From NCBI GenBank assembly GCA_946902985.2, contig OX336399.1:159650411-159714410 (forward strand): a stretch of 64,000 bases of DNA, written 5' to 3'. Below the pieces are notes generated by a model. It did not search any database and was not told the origin of the DNA. It saw nothing but the letters and a program-made list of their open reading frames with translations. The first letter of the stretch is position 1; every line of letters begins with the position of its first letter. A program made the translations under genes and the position numbers. This DNA comes from Meconema thalassinum (Eukaryota; Arthropoda; Insecta; Orthoptera; Tettigoniidae). Below, one piece after another: positions 42,601 through 52,633 of this stretch.

Positions 42601-42789
42601 ACTTGAAATCGAATATTGTTAAAATCTCCAAGATGGATTAAAATTACAGAAAAACTTAAAAATCGGTCAGCGACCTCAAATCCTAAAATAATCTAAATAG
42701 AAACATCAAACTCCTAAATCCAAAATATAAGAAAAATACAAAAAATCCTATAATGAATAGATAAAAACCTAAAACAATTAGTTGAAATG
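39654..42789. other. AT-rich DNA without recognisable features
   Basis: About 3.1 kb of AT-rich sequence with short random frames (the longest 90 codons at 40504-40776 has no resemblance to a family). No inverted ends or tRNA-like heads were seen. Confidence 0.55.
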
Positions 42790-43271
42790 GTTGCTTCAAA
42801 TAAATTCGTAAGCCAGCAAACTACGAAAATTCTACGTGATAAAATCTTTTCTATCTTGTCGGATTATAGTTGTCTCGTGGAAGTTCGTCTTGCCGCTGGA
42901 TTTCATAACCAAGGTCTCTCGTACCTCTGTTCAGCGGTAATCCTGGATCATCTTCCCTCGTACAGAACCAAGGAATTTCACCCCTCTCGTACAGGACAAT
43001 ATGCCAGACATCATCGTATGGAAGCCCCTCACAGCTCCCTGACGTTCGCCTCTCCGAACAGCATCTACTCGTTCTGGAATCGAACTGGGTTTGCCCTAGT
43101 TCTAGATTCCTCTTCGTTCTTGATGGTAGTTAATTCATAGAATTTCATCATCATACCGGTAGTCAATTCATTTGCTTTCAGTTTCGATCTTTGGTTTGCC
43201 ATAATTTTGAATGTTGTGTCAAATGGTGACTTCTTTCCTTGGCATTTAGTCACTTCAAATATCTTCTTCAT
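42790..43271 (-). other. Unassigned open frames, higher GC than neighbours
   Basis: The stretch is less AT-rich than its surroundings. On the minus strand one frame (43271-43065) reads TKCQGKKSPFDTTFKIMANQ...NPVRFQNE. A second, without an initiating Met, reads DDVWHIVLYERGEIPWFCTR and RGTRDLGYEIQRQDELPRDN. The plus strand has a 117-codon frame over the same bases. None was recognised. It could be an eroded transposon gene or an exon. Confidence 0.25.
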
Positions 43272-43541
43272 CCTGCAGCTTATGTTTCCACCATGGTATT
43301 GAGTACGATATCATCTCCTCGCTGATAAAGTTTAAAATCATCTCTCCCAATTTCAAATTGTTAGTCATGGTCAGAATTGAAATAACTTATGGAATATTTA
43401 AATATGCAGAATATTCTACGTAGCATTGCTTTAGAACACTTAGTAGAAATACTCAACTTCACACAATTCTGATACAGTTTATAATATTAAAGGATGGCCC
43501 TGTAAAAGTCGTAAATATTTATAGAGCTCCTCGTAGAGAAT
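43272..43541. other. No recognisable gene
   Basis: AT-rich spacer up to the target duplication of the family B SINE. Confidence 0.5.
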
Positions 43542-43554
43542 ATTTATGATGTTT

Positions 43555-43878
43555 GAAAATCCACAACCTGCTTCCAGTCTCCGACCGGGTAAGGAATGGA
43601 ATGAATGAAGCCCCCATCTAGCGGCGAGGATATGGACTGTGCCGGCTGCCGAGGCCTGACGCACTCCTCTGGGGCAATGATTAAATGAATGACAAATGAA
43701 ATGATAGTGGAGAGTGTTGCTGGAATGAAATTTTGACAGGGAAAACCGGAGTACCCGGAGAAAAACCTGTCTGCCTCCGTTTTGTCCAGCACAGATCTCA
43801 CATGGAGTGACCGGGATTTGGACCACAGACCCAGCGGTGAGAGGCCGGCATGCTGCCGCCTAAGCCACGGAGGCTGGC
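43555..43878 (-). mobile_element. SINE family B, copy 2, with 13-bp target duplication
   Basis: Nearly identical to the 10.5-kb copy: tRNA-like head GCCTCCGTGGCTTAGGCGGC and 3' end GACTGGAAGCAGGTTGTGGA. ATTTATGATGTTT occurs exactly at 43542-43554 and 43879-43891. The next base begins the target duplication of the LINE that follows. Confidence 0.9.
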
Positions 43879-43907
43879 ATTTATGATGTTTACTATTAAT
43901 AATTAGT

Positions 43908-45594
43908 AAAAAGGTCCTGTATGGGATGGTAAAAAACAAGAGGCGGAAGGATCCTACGGATTATGTTAGAATGGTGAACAAAAGGGGACAAGAGATAGAA
44001 AATAGGGAAGAACTGAAGAAAATGTGGAAAGAATATTTTGAAGAACTTCTGAACCCAAATGGAAAAGATGGTGAGGAGGCAGAAATCGGGGAAGAGGAAG
44101 ATGAACTGCAAACAGAAAGGGACTTAACATGGAAAGAAGTGGAAGATGCAGTGAACAAGATGAAAGGAGGGAAGGCACCGGGTGTGGATGAGTTGAGTGT
44201 GGAGATGGTGAGAGCAGCAGGAGAGGTGGGGATACAGTGGTTGTACCGAGTGATGAGGACAGCATGGAAGGAAAGGAAGACCCCAGAGGACTGGAAAAAA
44301 GGAATAATTGTCCCGATCTTCAAGAAAGGTAGTAGAACAGTTTGCAGAAACTATCGGGGAATAACACTGATGAGTCATTGTGCAAAGATCTTCGAGAAAG
44401 TTTTGGAAAAGAGAATTAGGACAAGGATAGAAGGAGGGATGAGGGAAGAACAACATGGTTTCAGAGCAGGAAGGTCCACAGTGGATTTGATTTTTGCTGT
44501 AAGGCAGTTACAAGAACAGCACTATGAGTATGGAACAGATCTACTGATGGCCTTCCTGGACATTGAGAAAGCATATGACAGTGTATGCAGAAACAAAGTA
44601 TGGAAGTCCCTGGAGGTTAGAGGAGTAGAGAAATGGACTATAAAGAGGATAAAGGAGATGTACAAGGGAAGCATGAGCTGTGTGAAAGTGGGAGGAGAGA
44701 GAGATCAGACTGGTTGGAACAGAGAAACGTCCTGAAACAAGGAAGTGGACTGTCACCGTTACTTTTCATTGTGGTGATGGATGACATAATGACCCGAGTG
44801 GCACAAGTAATTGGGGAAGGAAAGATGAAAGCAGTGGTGTTTGCTGATGATTTGGGGAAACGAGGAGGAGGTACAGGAACAGTTGGACGTGTGGGAAGGA
44901 ATAATACAAGGATATGGGATGAAATTTAGCATAAATAAGAGTGAGATGGTGATCACAACAAGGAAGAAGGAAAGAACCACAACGGGAATAACAATTGGTG
45001 GGGAACAGCCGAAGAAAGTGGAGAGTTTCAAGTATCTGGGAAGCCTAATACAAGATAATGGAAGAAACGATAGAGAAACAAATGAGCGGGGGAGGCAGGC
45101 AGAAGCATTTCGGAGGAGTGTGAGAAGCATGTTATGGAGCAAGGATGTACCTCAGAACAGCAAAAAGATCATTTATTGGACGTACTATGTCCCTATCCTG
45201 ACGTATGCCTCGGTGACCTGGGTTATGAAAGGAGGGGAGAAGAGCAAAATACAGGCCAGTGAGATGAGGTTCTTGAGAAACAGTATTGGACCTACAAAGA
45301 TGGACAGAATAAGAAATGAGAGGACCAGAGAATTAATGAAGGAGGAACCATTACAGGATGGTATAGAGATGGTATGGACATGTAAAACGAATGGAGGAAA
45401 AGAGGATACCCAGGAGGGTACACGAGACGAAGTGGGAAGGAAAGAGACAGGTGTCTGAAGGGGGTGGAAGAAAGCGTGAAGAAGAGAGGAGAAGACTGGA
45501 CAGCTGAGTGATGGTGGGAAGACAGAAGACGTTGGAGAGGCTTGTGTTCCAAACAGACCCGGCCAGTGGCTGGAAACTGTGCTAGATGATGATG
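43908..45594 (+). mobile_element. 5'-truncated LINE with exact 16-bp target duplication
   Basis: The insertion is defined by ACTATTAATAATTAGT at 43892-43907 and again at 45595-45610. It starts inside the region upstream of the reverse transcriptase and ends with TAGATGATGATG. The perfect duplication says it is recent. The last 40 bases (GACCCGGCCAGTGGCTGGAA) resemble the end of the family B SINE. The other LINE of this family is at 27.2-29.5 kb. Confidence 0.92.
43926..45458 (+). pseudogene. LINE reverse transcriptase, two frameshifts
   Basis: The first frame (43926-44700) holds WKEVEDAVNKMKGGKAPGVD, EDWKKGIIVPIFKKGS, NYRGITLMSHCAKI, EEQHGFRAGRSTVDLIFAVR and the A motif MAFLDIEKAYDSV. After a shift near 44700 the B motif (LKQGSGLSPLLFIVVMD) and the catalytic VVFADDL follow. 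After another shift near 44860 come YGMKFSINKSEMV, ESFKYLGSLIQ, KDVPQNSKKIIYWTYYVPIL and KSKIQASEMRFLR. No endonuclease is present because of truncation. It cannot make a working enzyme. Confidence 0.88.
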
Positions 45595-45610
45595 ACTATT
45601 AATAATTAGT

Positions 45611-47017
45611 GACTTGCTACTAAATTCTTACTAAAAGCCTTTCCAACAATGTTTCTGAAAACACTAAATCCACTCGTAATTAGTGGGGTAGTTAGCCAAC
45701 ACTTAGCCGATATCGTCACCTCACTTGCTGGTAACCATATGACATTATGTTCGCAGTCGAGCCGGGCAGAGCAACACGTCGGAATACCTCGGCTGTCACA
45801 AATTAGGAAGCCTCGAGTCCTCCGCTCTATCACCCTTCTCGCTGTCAAAATTGGCGTCTCATAAAAAAACTTGCAGTAACAATAAATTATTTAGGGACAG
45901 ATGACCTCGTAGTTCCGCCCCTTAAAACAACAATAACTAACTAACAATAAATTACAATTTACTAGTTATCTTAGTTTTCTCTCTCTTTACAAAAGTGCTG
46001 AGATATTCTAGAATACCGTTTTATATACTTTTCTCAATTAAATTTCTTGCAATTATCTTCCTAATTACTCATGAGCAGCTTCATAAATTCATCAAATCCA
46101 TTTATTTGATTCGCTGTCATCCGTCACATGGTTTATTGGGCTTGCTCCCTACCCCCGCTTGATCACAAATACGCACGTGCGATCCACGCTTTTATATTGT
46201 TGCGGGCTAGTTTGTTGTTTCCTGCTAGCGAGCCATTGTTAGAGTTCAGCGCGCGCTGCTAGTTCCTTTGAGAACGGGTTTCTGCCGCCTTGACTGGTCT
46301 TGATACAAATGCAATATTCTGTTGGCCGCGGCAAATCTTTTGCCTTTAACTCCCCTCACCGACACTCTTGCACGTTCAAGATAAATGTGGTTTCTTTGCC
46401 GACTGGAGACTCTCAATTTTAACATAATATTCCAATGCTAGTCTCATCATAAAACTTCACCAAACCAAATTAGGTACTATACCAAGCTAAGGTTCTGCTG
46501 CATCACTAATTCTTGTTCTCGCAACTCTAAAATATAGAGAATAATGTATTTTTAAATCGTGTTCAAGATGGCCACTGCGCGCTAACGAGGACTGCTTAAT
46601 TAGCTTATGGAAACCCTACTGAATCCGCTAAATGGATATACAATGGGATTATTGTTCCATTATTTCAGGATTCTGGCAAGTTTTACGGAAAGGAGATAGG
46701 AATACAAGAACGTAAATAAAGTAATGCATCACCGCAAGTAGAGCTTGTTAATGATTTCTGTGCTAATGTGATAACCCGCGATCAGAGCTCGTCAAATTAC
46801 GCTAATGGGTTAAATAAACTAAGATTGTGGAGTGTAACATATTAAGTACCAATTTTGGCCTAAGGGAAATACACTGCCTTCAATTAGTTACTTTCCTTAC
46901 ATTATTTTCAGATGTGAAGTCACTGGAGTATGTTGGAGGTCACCACCATCAATTATGAGAGCTATTATGTATTACTGAGCTAAACTACTTACTCTGAAGA
47001 ACATAGTAGACCTATTA
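45611..47017. other. No recognisable gene
   Basis: No frame with family resemblance. GATGACCTCGTAGTTCCGCC near 45900 is a short dispersed repeat phrase also seen inverted at 17.77 kb. Confidence 0.5.
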
Positions 47018-47025
47018 TTAATAAA

Positions 47026-47878
47026 TAGGGCTCGGATTTTTGGGTGCTAAAAATCAAGAAAATATTTATTTTTTATGTATTAAAAATACCTGAAATATGT
47101 GACAAAAAAGTAAAAATATTTAATTATAATTTAGTTCATTAATGTGAATATAAAAAGTGTGCAGTACTCACGAATGCTATGCCTCACTGACTACTGAAGA
47201 ATTACAATACACGACGAGATACATCTTCAGGGTGTCCATCACAAATGACCGAAGAATAACGCAAAACATTTCTTATGAAGGCGCGAAACTGTGGCAGTAT
47301 GTTTCTTGCCCTTGATATGTTGTGTAACTTGAGATCGCTGTTCAGCCTTGATTGCTTTCTCACATGGTTGGCAGAACAGAACGCCCCCATCAGAAGTAAA
47401 ATTATCTTTAAATTCGACAACATACTGCTGCAGACGATAACTTGTACCTAGGTACTTCCTTTTACTTCAGGCATCGTAGAACTGCCTTACACTTCAGTGC
47501 CAGAAATGAACTGGATGTGAGTGACACTTGTCCCTGGTAGCTGGGGGGGAGTCTAGCACGTGGTGCAATATGGCTATGGACAAAGAAATCCCCGCCCTCC
47601 ACAGTGAATGGCACGGAGCGACAAGTTAAGAATAACTGAGTTGCAAGTTGACATACGCTCAGTATGATGATTAGATAGCTCACGGGTTCTTCCCCGTTGA
47701 AGTAACACAGAACGAAAATGAAATAAACTGAAAGATCTAGCATACTGATTCTAAAAATGTACATATTGTGTTTTTTATGCACTAATAAGTGAAAAACAGG
47801 AATTTATGTATTTGTAGAAAAAAATGTTTAAAATATGTATTTACATTAAAAAAAAAATACCTAAAAATCCGAGCCCTA
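47026..47878 (-). mobile_element. Non-autonomous hAT element with exact 8-bp target duplication
   Basis: TAGGGCTCGGATTTTTGGGT at 47026 and the complement of TAGGGCTCGGATTTTTAGGT at 47878 are the inverted ends. TTAATAAA lies directly outside both (47018-47025 and 47879-47886), the 8-bp duplication expected of hAT transposases. The 853-bp interior retains one minus-strand exon-like frame encoding a BED-type zinc finger. The catalytic RNase H-like domain and dimerisation region are missing. Confidence 0.92.
47239..47466 (-). pseudogene. hAT transposase BED zinc finger remnant
   Basis: A 75-codon open stretch encodes KRKYLGTSYRLQQYVVEFKD, then GGVLFCQPCEKAIKAEQRSQ and HIKGKKHTATVSRLHKK. The C-x2-C ... 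H-x(4-5)-H arrangement (FCQPC, then QHIKGKKH) with the aromatic residues before it is a BED-type finger, the N-terminal DNA-binding domain of many hAT transposases. An ATG at 47474 (MPEV) is one base out of frame with it, so the natural start has been shifted. If expressed it could bind element ends, but the frameshift makes that unlikely. Confidence 0.65.
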
Positions 47879-47939
47879 TTAATAAACATTGTATCAAGTT
47901 CTAGAATCGTGCAACATTTAACGCAGAAAAGTTTTCACT

Positions 47940-48210
47940 GAAGAACAAATGAAAAGGTACTAAGAAGAGTGTGAGAGAATTTTTTCTGGCGACTGCTAAT
48001 GAAGGGAAGCGATAGGTTGGTAGGGCACAAGCTAAGACACCCAGGAATAGTAAACTTAGTTATGGAATGAAGGGTCGAGGACAAGAACTGTAGGGGTAGA
48101 CCAAGGTTAGAATATGTTAAACAGATTGTCTCGGGTGTACGGTGTGTTGGCTATGTAGAGATGAAACTTAGCTCAGGACAGGCAGGCATGGAGAGCTGTA
48201 TCAAACACAA
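47940..48210 (+). mobile_element. LINE 3' end, same family as 30.8-31.2 kb
   Basis: The plus strand encodes NEKVLRRV, DRLVGHKLRHPGIVNLVME (then a stop), NCRGRPRLEYVKQIVSGV and YVEMKLSSGQAGMESCIKH. This extends the C-terminal sequence seen at 30.9 kb. It is truncated at the 5' side and contains a stop. Confidence 0.7.
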
Positions 48211-49229
48211 ACTTTACGTTTGATAGTTAACTGGTTAATCACTTTCATAAATGTTTTTAGATATTTTGTTCAGGATTTTATGCTTTTCAGAGAATGGAAC
48301 ATATTCTGGGACATTCCATAGTCTCTTACTATTGGATGCTTTGTTTTTGAACTTTTTATACCCTGCTGATGTCTGCCACCTTCTGACCGAAAGTTAATGT
48401 TTGGTGTTGCTTTTGGGTTGTTTTGGACATCCATTGTTGACTCAGTTCGATAATATACAGGCCAGACGTTTGTTTTAGACGAGTGATAAATCGTAATCAG
48501 ATGGAAGCATGGAGGCGAGTTACTACAGTATCTGTGTTGTTGTCACCTGCCCCATGCAGTCAGATAAACTAGCTCACACTACTGCTGAAGTACAGTCATT
48601 GCCAAATATAATTGCATTCTGTTCGTAACTATGTAACGTGGACTGTACTGTTCTGCACGGTGGTGTCGTCATATGCTCAAGTGTGCAATTCCATTACATC
48701 AGACCGGTGGTGACAACTGTGAAGCGAGAGAGTGACTGTGTACAGGCTCACCTGTAAGCTTCAAGGTCAAAGGCAATTAATTGTCTAAAACAAACGTCCA
48801 GCTTGTACAAACACTGTTGTATACTGTACACGCTGTATTTTATCCTGCCACAGTGCAGAATATGAACACAAGTACTCGCAAACCCGGCACTCCGGATTTC
48901 TCGGCCACCCTGACAGGAGAAAAATATGATTTTTGTGTTTCCGCTCAGAGCGTTATTATGTTTTCTTTCGCCTTCTCCGTCAATGGAATTATCGACAGTT
49001 AAGTTGACCTATAGTACATAGTAGGAAGAGTAACGACAGGTAGTTGTACAGTGCTGTAAATGCACAAACTGTTGGCAGTAATGAGTAAACAAGAGGTTCT
49101 CGTGCGGAGCATTGCATTACTTTTAAACCAAAACAAACAGCTTATTTTATTCTTTTTGACACATTTCCGGATAACCCGGCATTTTCGCGAACTCTGCCAC
49201 CCCTTCGGTCCACATTAGGCTGAGTTTGG
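48211..49229. other. No recognisable gene
   Basis: No frame or repeat end recognised. Confidence 0.5.
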
Positions 49230-49325
49230 TTCTTAAGTTTAGGGGCTGCGACAACCCGGTCATGTAGCCCCGTGTACTTTGGGTGTGTGTAGAATCTGTC
49301 TGATAACCGGTGTTAATTGTTTGCT
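49230..49325 (-). mobile_element. SINE family D, tail fragment
   Basis: TTAGGGGCTGCGACAACCCG through GATAACCGGTGTTAATTGT repeats the tail end of the full copy that lies 450 bases downstream, in the same orientation. Confidence 0.7.
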
Positions 49326-49676
49326 GAGTTTGCGAGGCTCTACTGTACTGGGAACAGGGAGGGACAAGGACAATATACCTGAATCTCTAACTGAATTTCC
49401 TACTATTGCCATTAATTTGCACAGAAATTATTTCAAATGACAGTTTTCGCTACGGTTTTTGCCAGTGGTCTAGAGAGCTCGCATATTAAAGCGAGTTTAG
49501 TACTAGCAGCTGAGAGCACATGCTCCTCTGGTAGTCAGGCATCCAACCGGCATCAGTCCATTTCGACCACTACTAAAAATGAAATAGTCACCATATCCAG
49601 CCAAGGATACGAATGTACGGTAATTCAGTTGGCCTGCGTAATAAAACTCTCAAACTGAAACTCTTATTTCACAAGT
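49326..49676. other. No recognisable gene
   Basis: Between two family D copies; nothing recognised. Confidence 0.45.
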
Positions 49677-49690
49677 TTGGCCGGACTTTG

Positions 49691-50207
49691 GTTGGTTGGT
49701 TCCTTAGTTTAGGGGCTGCGACAACGCGGTCATGTAGCCCTGTGTACTTTGGGTGTGTGTAGAATCTGTCTGATAACCGGTGTTAATTGTGATGACTGTA
49801 TTAGTGTGTGTATCTGTTTTTTAATTCAAGTAGAGACTGCAACTTTGAATTTTCAAATAGTTCCTACTTTTGCCGCCAAACGCTACCGTCAACGACTACT
49901 AGGCCTAGTTCAGAACTAGCTACTAGACGCCACCGCAGTCGGCTCTTGGCAACGAACGTAGCAACCTAAGAGCGTTGTTTACATCCTTAACCTATCCAAT
50001 TTAGTTTCACACCGGTGTAATTAGTGGAAAGATCTTTAACATGCCATAAATCTATGACATGGGACCGCCGGCTTTACTTCCCCTCCGAAGGAAGGCATAC
50101 TGAGGGATTTTTAACGCTCTTAAAAAATCCGACGGCTTCGGGTTTGAACCCGCTATCTTGGGCATAGAAGCTCAGCATGCTACCAACTACGCCACCGAAG
50201 CCGCCTA
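49691..50207 (-). mobile_element. SINE family D, full length, with 14-bp target duplication
   Basis: On the minus strand it begins with a tRNA-like head GGCTTCGGTGGCGTAGTTGG and B box GGGTTCAAACCC, and ends in GGAACCAACCAACC-type repeats. The body is long for a SINE (517 bp in all). TTGGCCGGACTTTG at 49677-49690 and TTGGTCGGACTTTG at 50208-50221 are the target duplication with one change. It is the best reference for the partial copies at 10.0, 10.4, 13.4, 36.8 and 49.2 kb. Confidence 0.85.
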
Positions 50208-50221
50208 TTGGTCGGACTTTG

Positions 50222-50743
50222 ACAGGTGGAGCAATCAGCCACTGATATAAGTGAACAGCTTATGTGTCATGCATCTCAGGTAGCTCAATCCATCACCATG
50301 TGCTTCGTCACAGAATAATGATATTGCAAGTGATACGAGACATACTGTACTGTAGGTAGCTTCATAAATTATAGGCCTGCCCTTCCTCCCTATATTTATC
50401 TATTGCACATAAATATGGAACGCACCAGGATTGAATAACCTTCTTTTCTATTTAAACCTCAGGAGTTTGACTCTGAAGAGTTTTGCTACGAAGTTTTGGT
50501 TCAATAGGTGACATTTCGCTCAGCGCACTATGTACAACACGTACGGACAAGGAACTGCAAGGAACTACGATATCGGTCAACTATTTCATTTATTTGCCAC
50601 CGGCAGAGCACACGGAGCATGATGACACAGCTTAGCTTTCAGCATAACAGACAACTCGCGTATCAATTGCTCATGCCAGAGGCTCGCCGACTGTCTTCTG
50701 TACGACTGCACAACTACAGCTGACCGGCCAAAAACTGCGGCGT
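50222..50743. other. No recognisable gene
   Basis: No frame with family resemblance was found. Confidence 0.5.
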
Positions 50744-51117
50744 TAACTGTACTGACTACACAAAAAAGAATTTTAACATTTAGTTGCTTAGAAGTGTCCA
50801 CAGAATATGTGAAAAGTTTAAACTATTCACGATGTTGAATTTAAGGACCTTGGAATTTCTTACATCACTGTAAAGGTTCTTGTGTAAACTCGCTGTTGGG
50901 ACTTGGCCATAACAGTCACCAACTGTATGCTAACTGTACTGACTACACAAAAAAGAATTTTAACATTTAGTTGCATAGAAGTGTCCACAGAATATGCGAA
51001 AAGTTTCAACTATTCACGATGTTGAATTTATGGACCTTGGAATTTCTTACATCACTGTAAAGGTTCTTGTGTAAACTCGCTGTTGGGACTTGGCCAGAAC
51101 AGTCACCAACTGTATGC
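50744..51117 (+). repeat. Tandem duplication, 2 x 187 bp
   Basis: The 187 bases from TAACTGTACTGACTACAC at 50744 are repeated head to tail from 50931 with only five substitutions by eye (about 97% identity). No coding frame spans it. The high identity means a recent duplication. Confidence 0.92.
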
Positions 51118-51329
51118 TCATTCTTCATTTTGAGTTACTGCATCAACCTGTTCTGAAGGATCCAGGAATACCTGAATCACTAACTGAATTTCATACTACC
51201 ACCATCAATTTGCCAGAGTTTCGCCTTCTCAGTATGTGTTGGACATAGCAGGCCAGCTGGCAAGTCCAATGGTACACCAGGATTCAAATATTCAGTTTTC
51301 TTTGAAATATGATTTAACTAGCAACCCGC

Positions 51330-52035
51330 CCAATATCTTAAACGGTTTACCCAGCATACGTCATTTCGCTCATATTGGCCCGTATTGACGCAAATTTAAT
51401 ACAGTAAAGTTATTATTTATTCCACCCTATTCAATACAATTCACGTGAATTGTATTGAATAGGGCGGAATAAATAATAACTTTACTGTATTACCCAGCAT
51501 AAGCTTAAAAGGCGCACAGGCGGCAGGTCCCAGACATAACTCAGAAGAGCCGAGGTGAACAGCGAAACTCCATACACATAAACTCTTCTCTGAAGTCTTA
51601 ACTCGACACGACTCGACAGTTTGATGCTGGCCGGAGCATAAACTCTTTCCGAAGTTGGTAATTTAAATTTCTACTGAATGGTGATTGTTGGAAGAAATGT
51701 AAACATAAGAACACTTATAGTGGGCGACGTATTAAAGATAGAGATATGCTGTAGTGGACTTTTTTTGCAGAACTTTTCAAGCTGAACAATTCTTACACAC
51801 TCTTAGTATGTAGATATTTTTAACGGTTTACCCAGCATAAGCTTAAAAGGCGCATTGGCGGCAGGATTATCTTCGACTCGAATCACTGAAGCCGTTAATG
51901 CTCTTTTGGTCATAAATGAATGTTTTTCTATAAAAACCTTCCTTGAGAAATCCTTCACAAAATGGTGAAACCCACATCAAAATCCATCCAGTGGTTCTCG
52001 AGATTACCCGTTACATTCAAGAATCGAGGCTTTCG
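51330..52035 (+). repeat. Dispersed repeat R, two partial copies
   Basis: A first partial copy (ACTAGCAACCCGCCC, AACGGTTTACCCAGCATA) is opened by a 131-bp hairpin insertion and resumes with AGCTTAAAAGGCGCACAGGC. A second copy at about 51740-52035 has GCTGAACAATTCTTACACAC, AACGGTTTACCCAGCATAAG, CCTTCCTTGAGAAATCC and ATCAAAATCCATCCAGTGG. The same family is on the minus strand at 24.3-24.8 kb. Confidence 0.65.
51359..51489. mobile_element. 131-bp hairpin insertion with 12-bp direct repeats
   Basis: TTACCCAGCATA occurs at 51347-51358 and 51490-51501 and brackets the insert. Bases 51398-51491 form a palindrome with 47-bp arms, centred on CACGTG, with a single mismatch. Two other copies of the host repeat (24.5 and 51.83 kb) have the uninterrupted site. 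No coding capacity and no known element class. Confidence 0.8.
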
Positions 52036-52385
52036 TTTCATACTATGTAGAGATGTACATTATTGTACATGTTGCAAATCTATAAGGTGTGTTCGTATTG
52101 ATTTACCCTGTATGTGTTCAGAGCAGGCTGAATTGCAGGTGTTTATGCTGGAAATGTGATATTTAAGTGCTATTCTGTACATTCCTCTTCCATATAATTC
52201 GGTTGCAAAGCAATCGGTACAATGAAGAAGTGGCGGAAATGACCTCTTCCACAATCAAAATAGAAAACTATTTTGTGATTAAATTTTCTCTGTATCTTTA
52301 AAATTTAATTGTAATTATCATTATTGTATAATCCATATTAACCATTTTGTTTTAATTCCATCTTTTTTCTCTTATTACTTTTTAG
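52036..52385. other. Upstream region or 5' intron of the ZC3HC1-like gene
   Basis: AT-rich sequence ending in a pyrimidine tract and AG (52366-52385). If that AG is used, this is intron and the first, non-coding exon lies further upstream, where it could not be identified. Confidence 0.4.
52366..52385 (+). promoter_or_regulatory. Strong 3' splice site before the coding exon
   Basis: TTTTTTCTCTTATTACTTTT followed by AG at 52384-52385 is a near-ideal polypyrimidine tract and acceptor. It lies 249 bases upstream of the best start codon, consistent with a 5' UTR intron. Confidence 0.55.
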
Positions 52386-52633
52386 GCAAATGTCCATCCA
52401 CCAGCTGAAATATGGCAGTTTAAATGACCAACTCTCAAGTCATTGTTGGTAGTTATGAGGTCCATCTGTGCTGATGCACCCTGAATGATGTTCGAACAAC
52501 AGAGTATTAAGCATAATACGACCTGTGTGATGTTCCATATTGGGGGCTTGAAGCAGCTTTCAACTGATCCTGTTTGTGTGTGCGTTTAAGTGGAATTTTA
52601 TTTTCGTGGAACCTTCTTGTTGCTGAGGGGAAA

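Noticed and set aside
50744..51117. CRISPR array or satellite
   Set aside because: Only two units with no spacers; a simple tandem duplication explains it.
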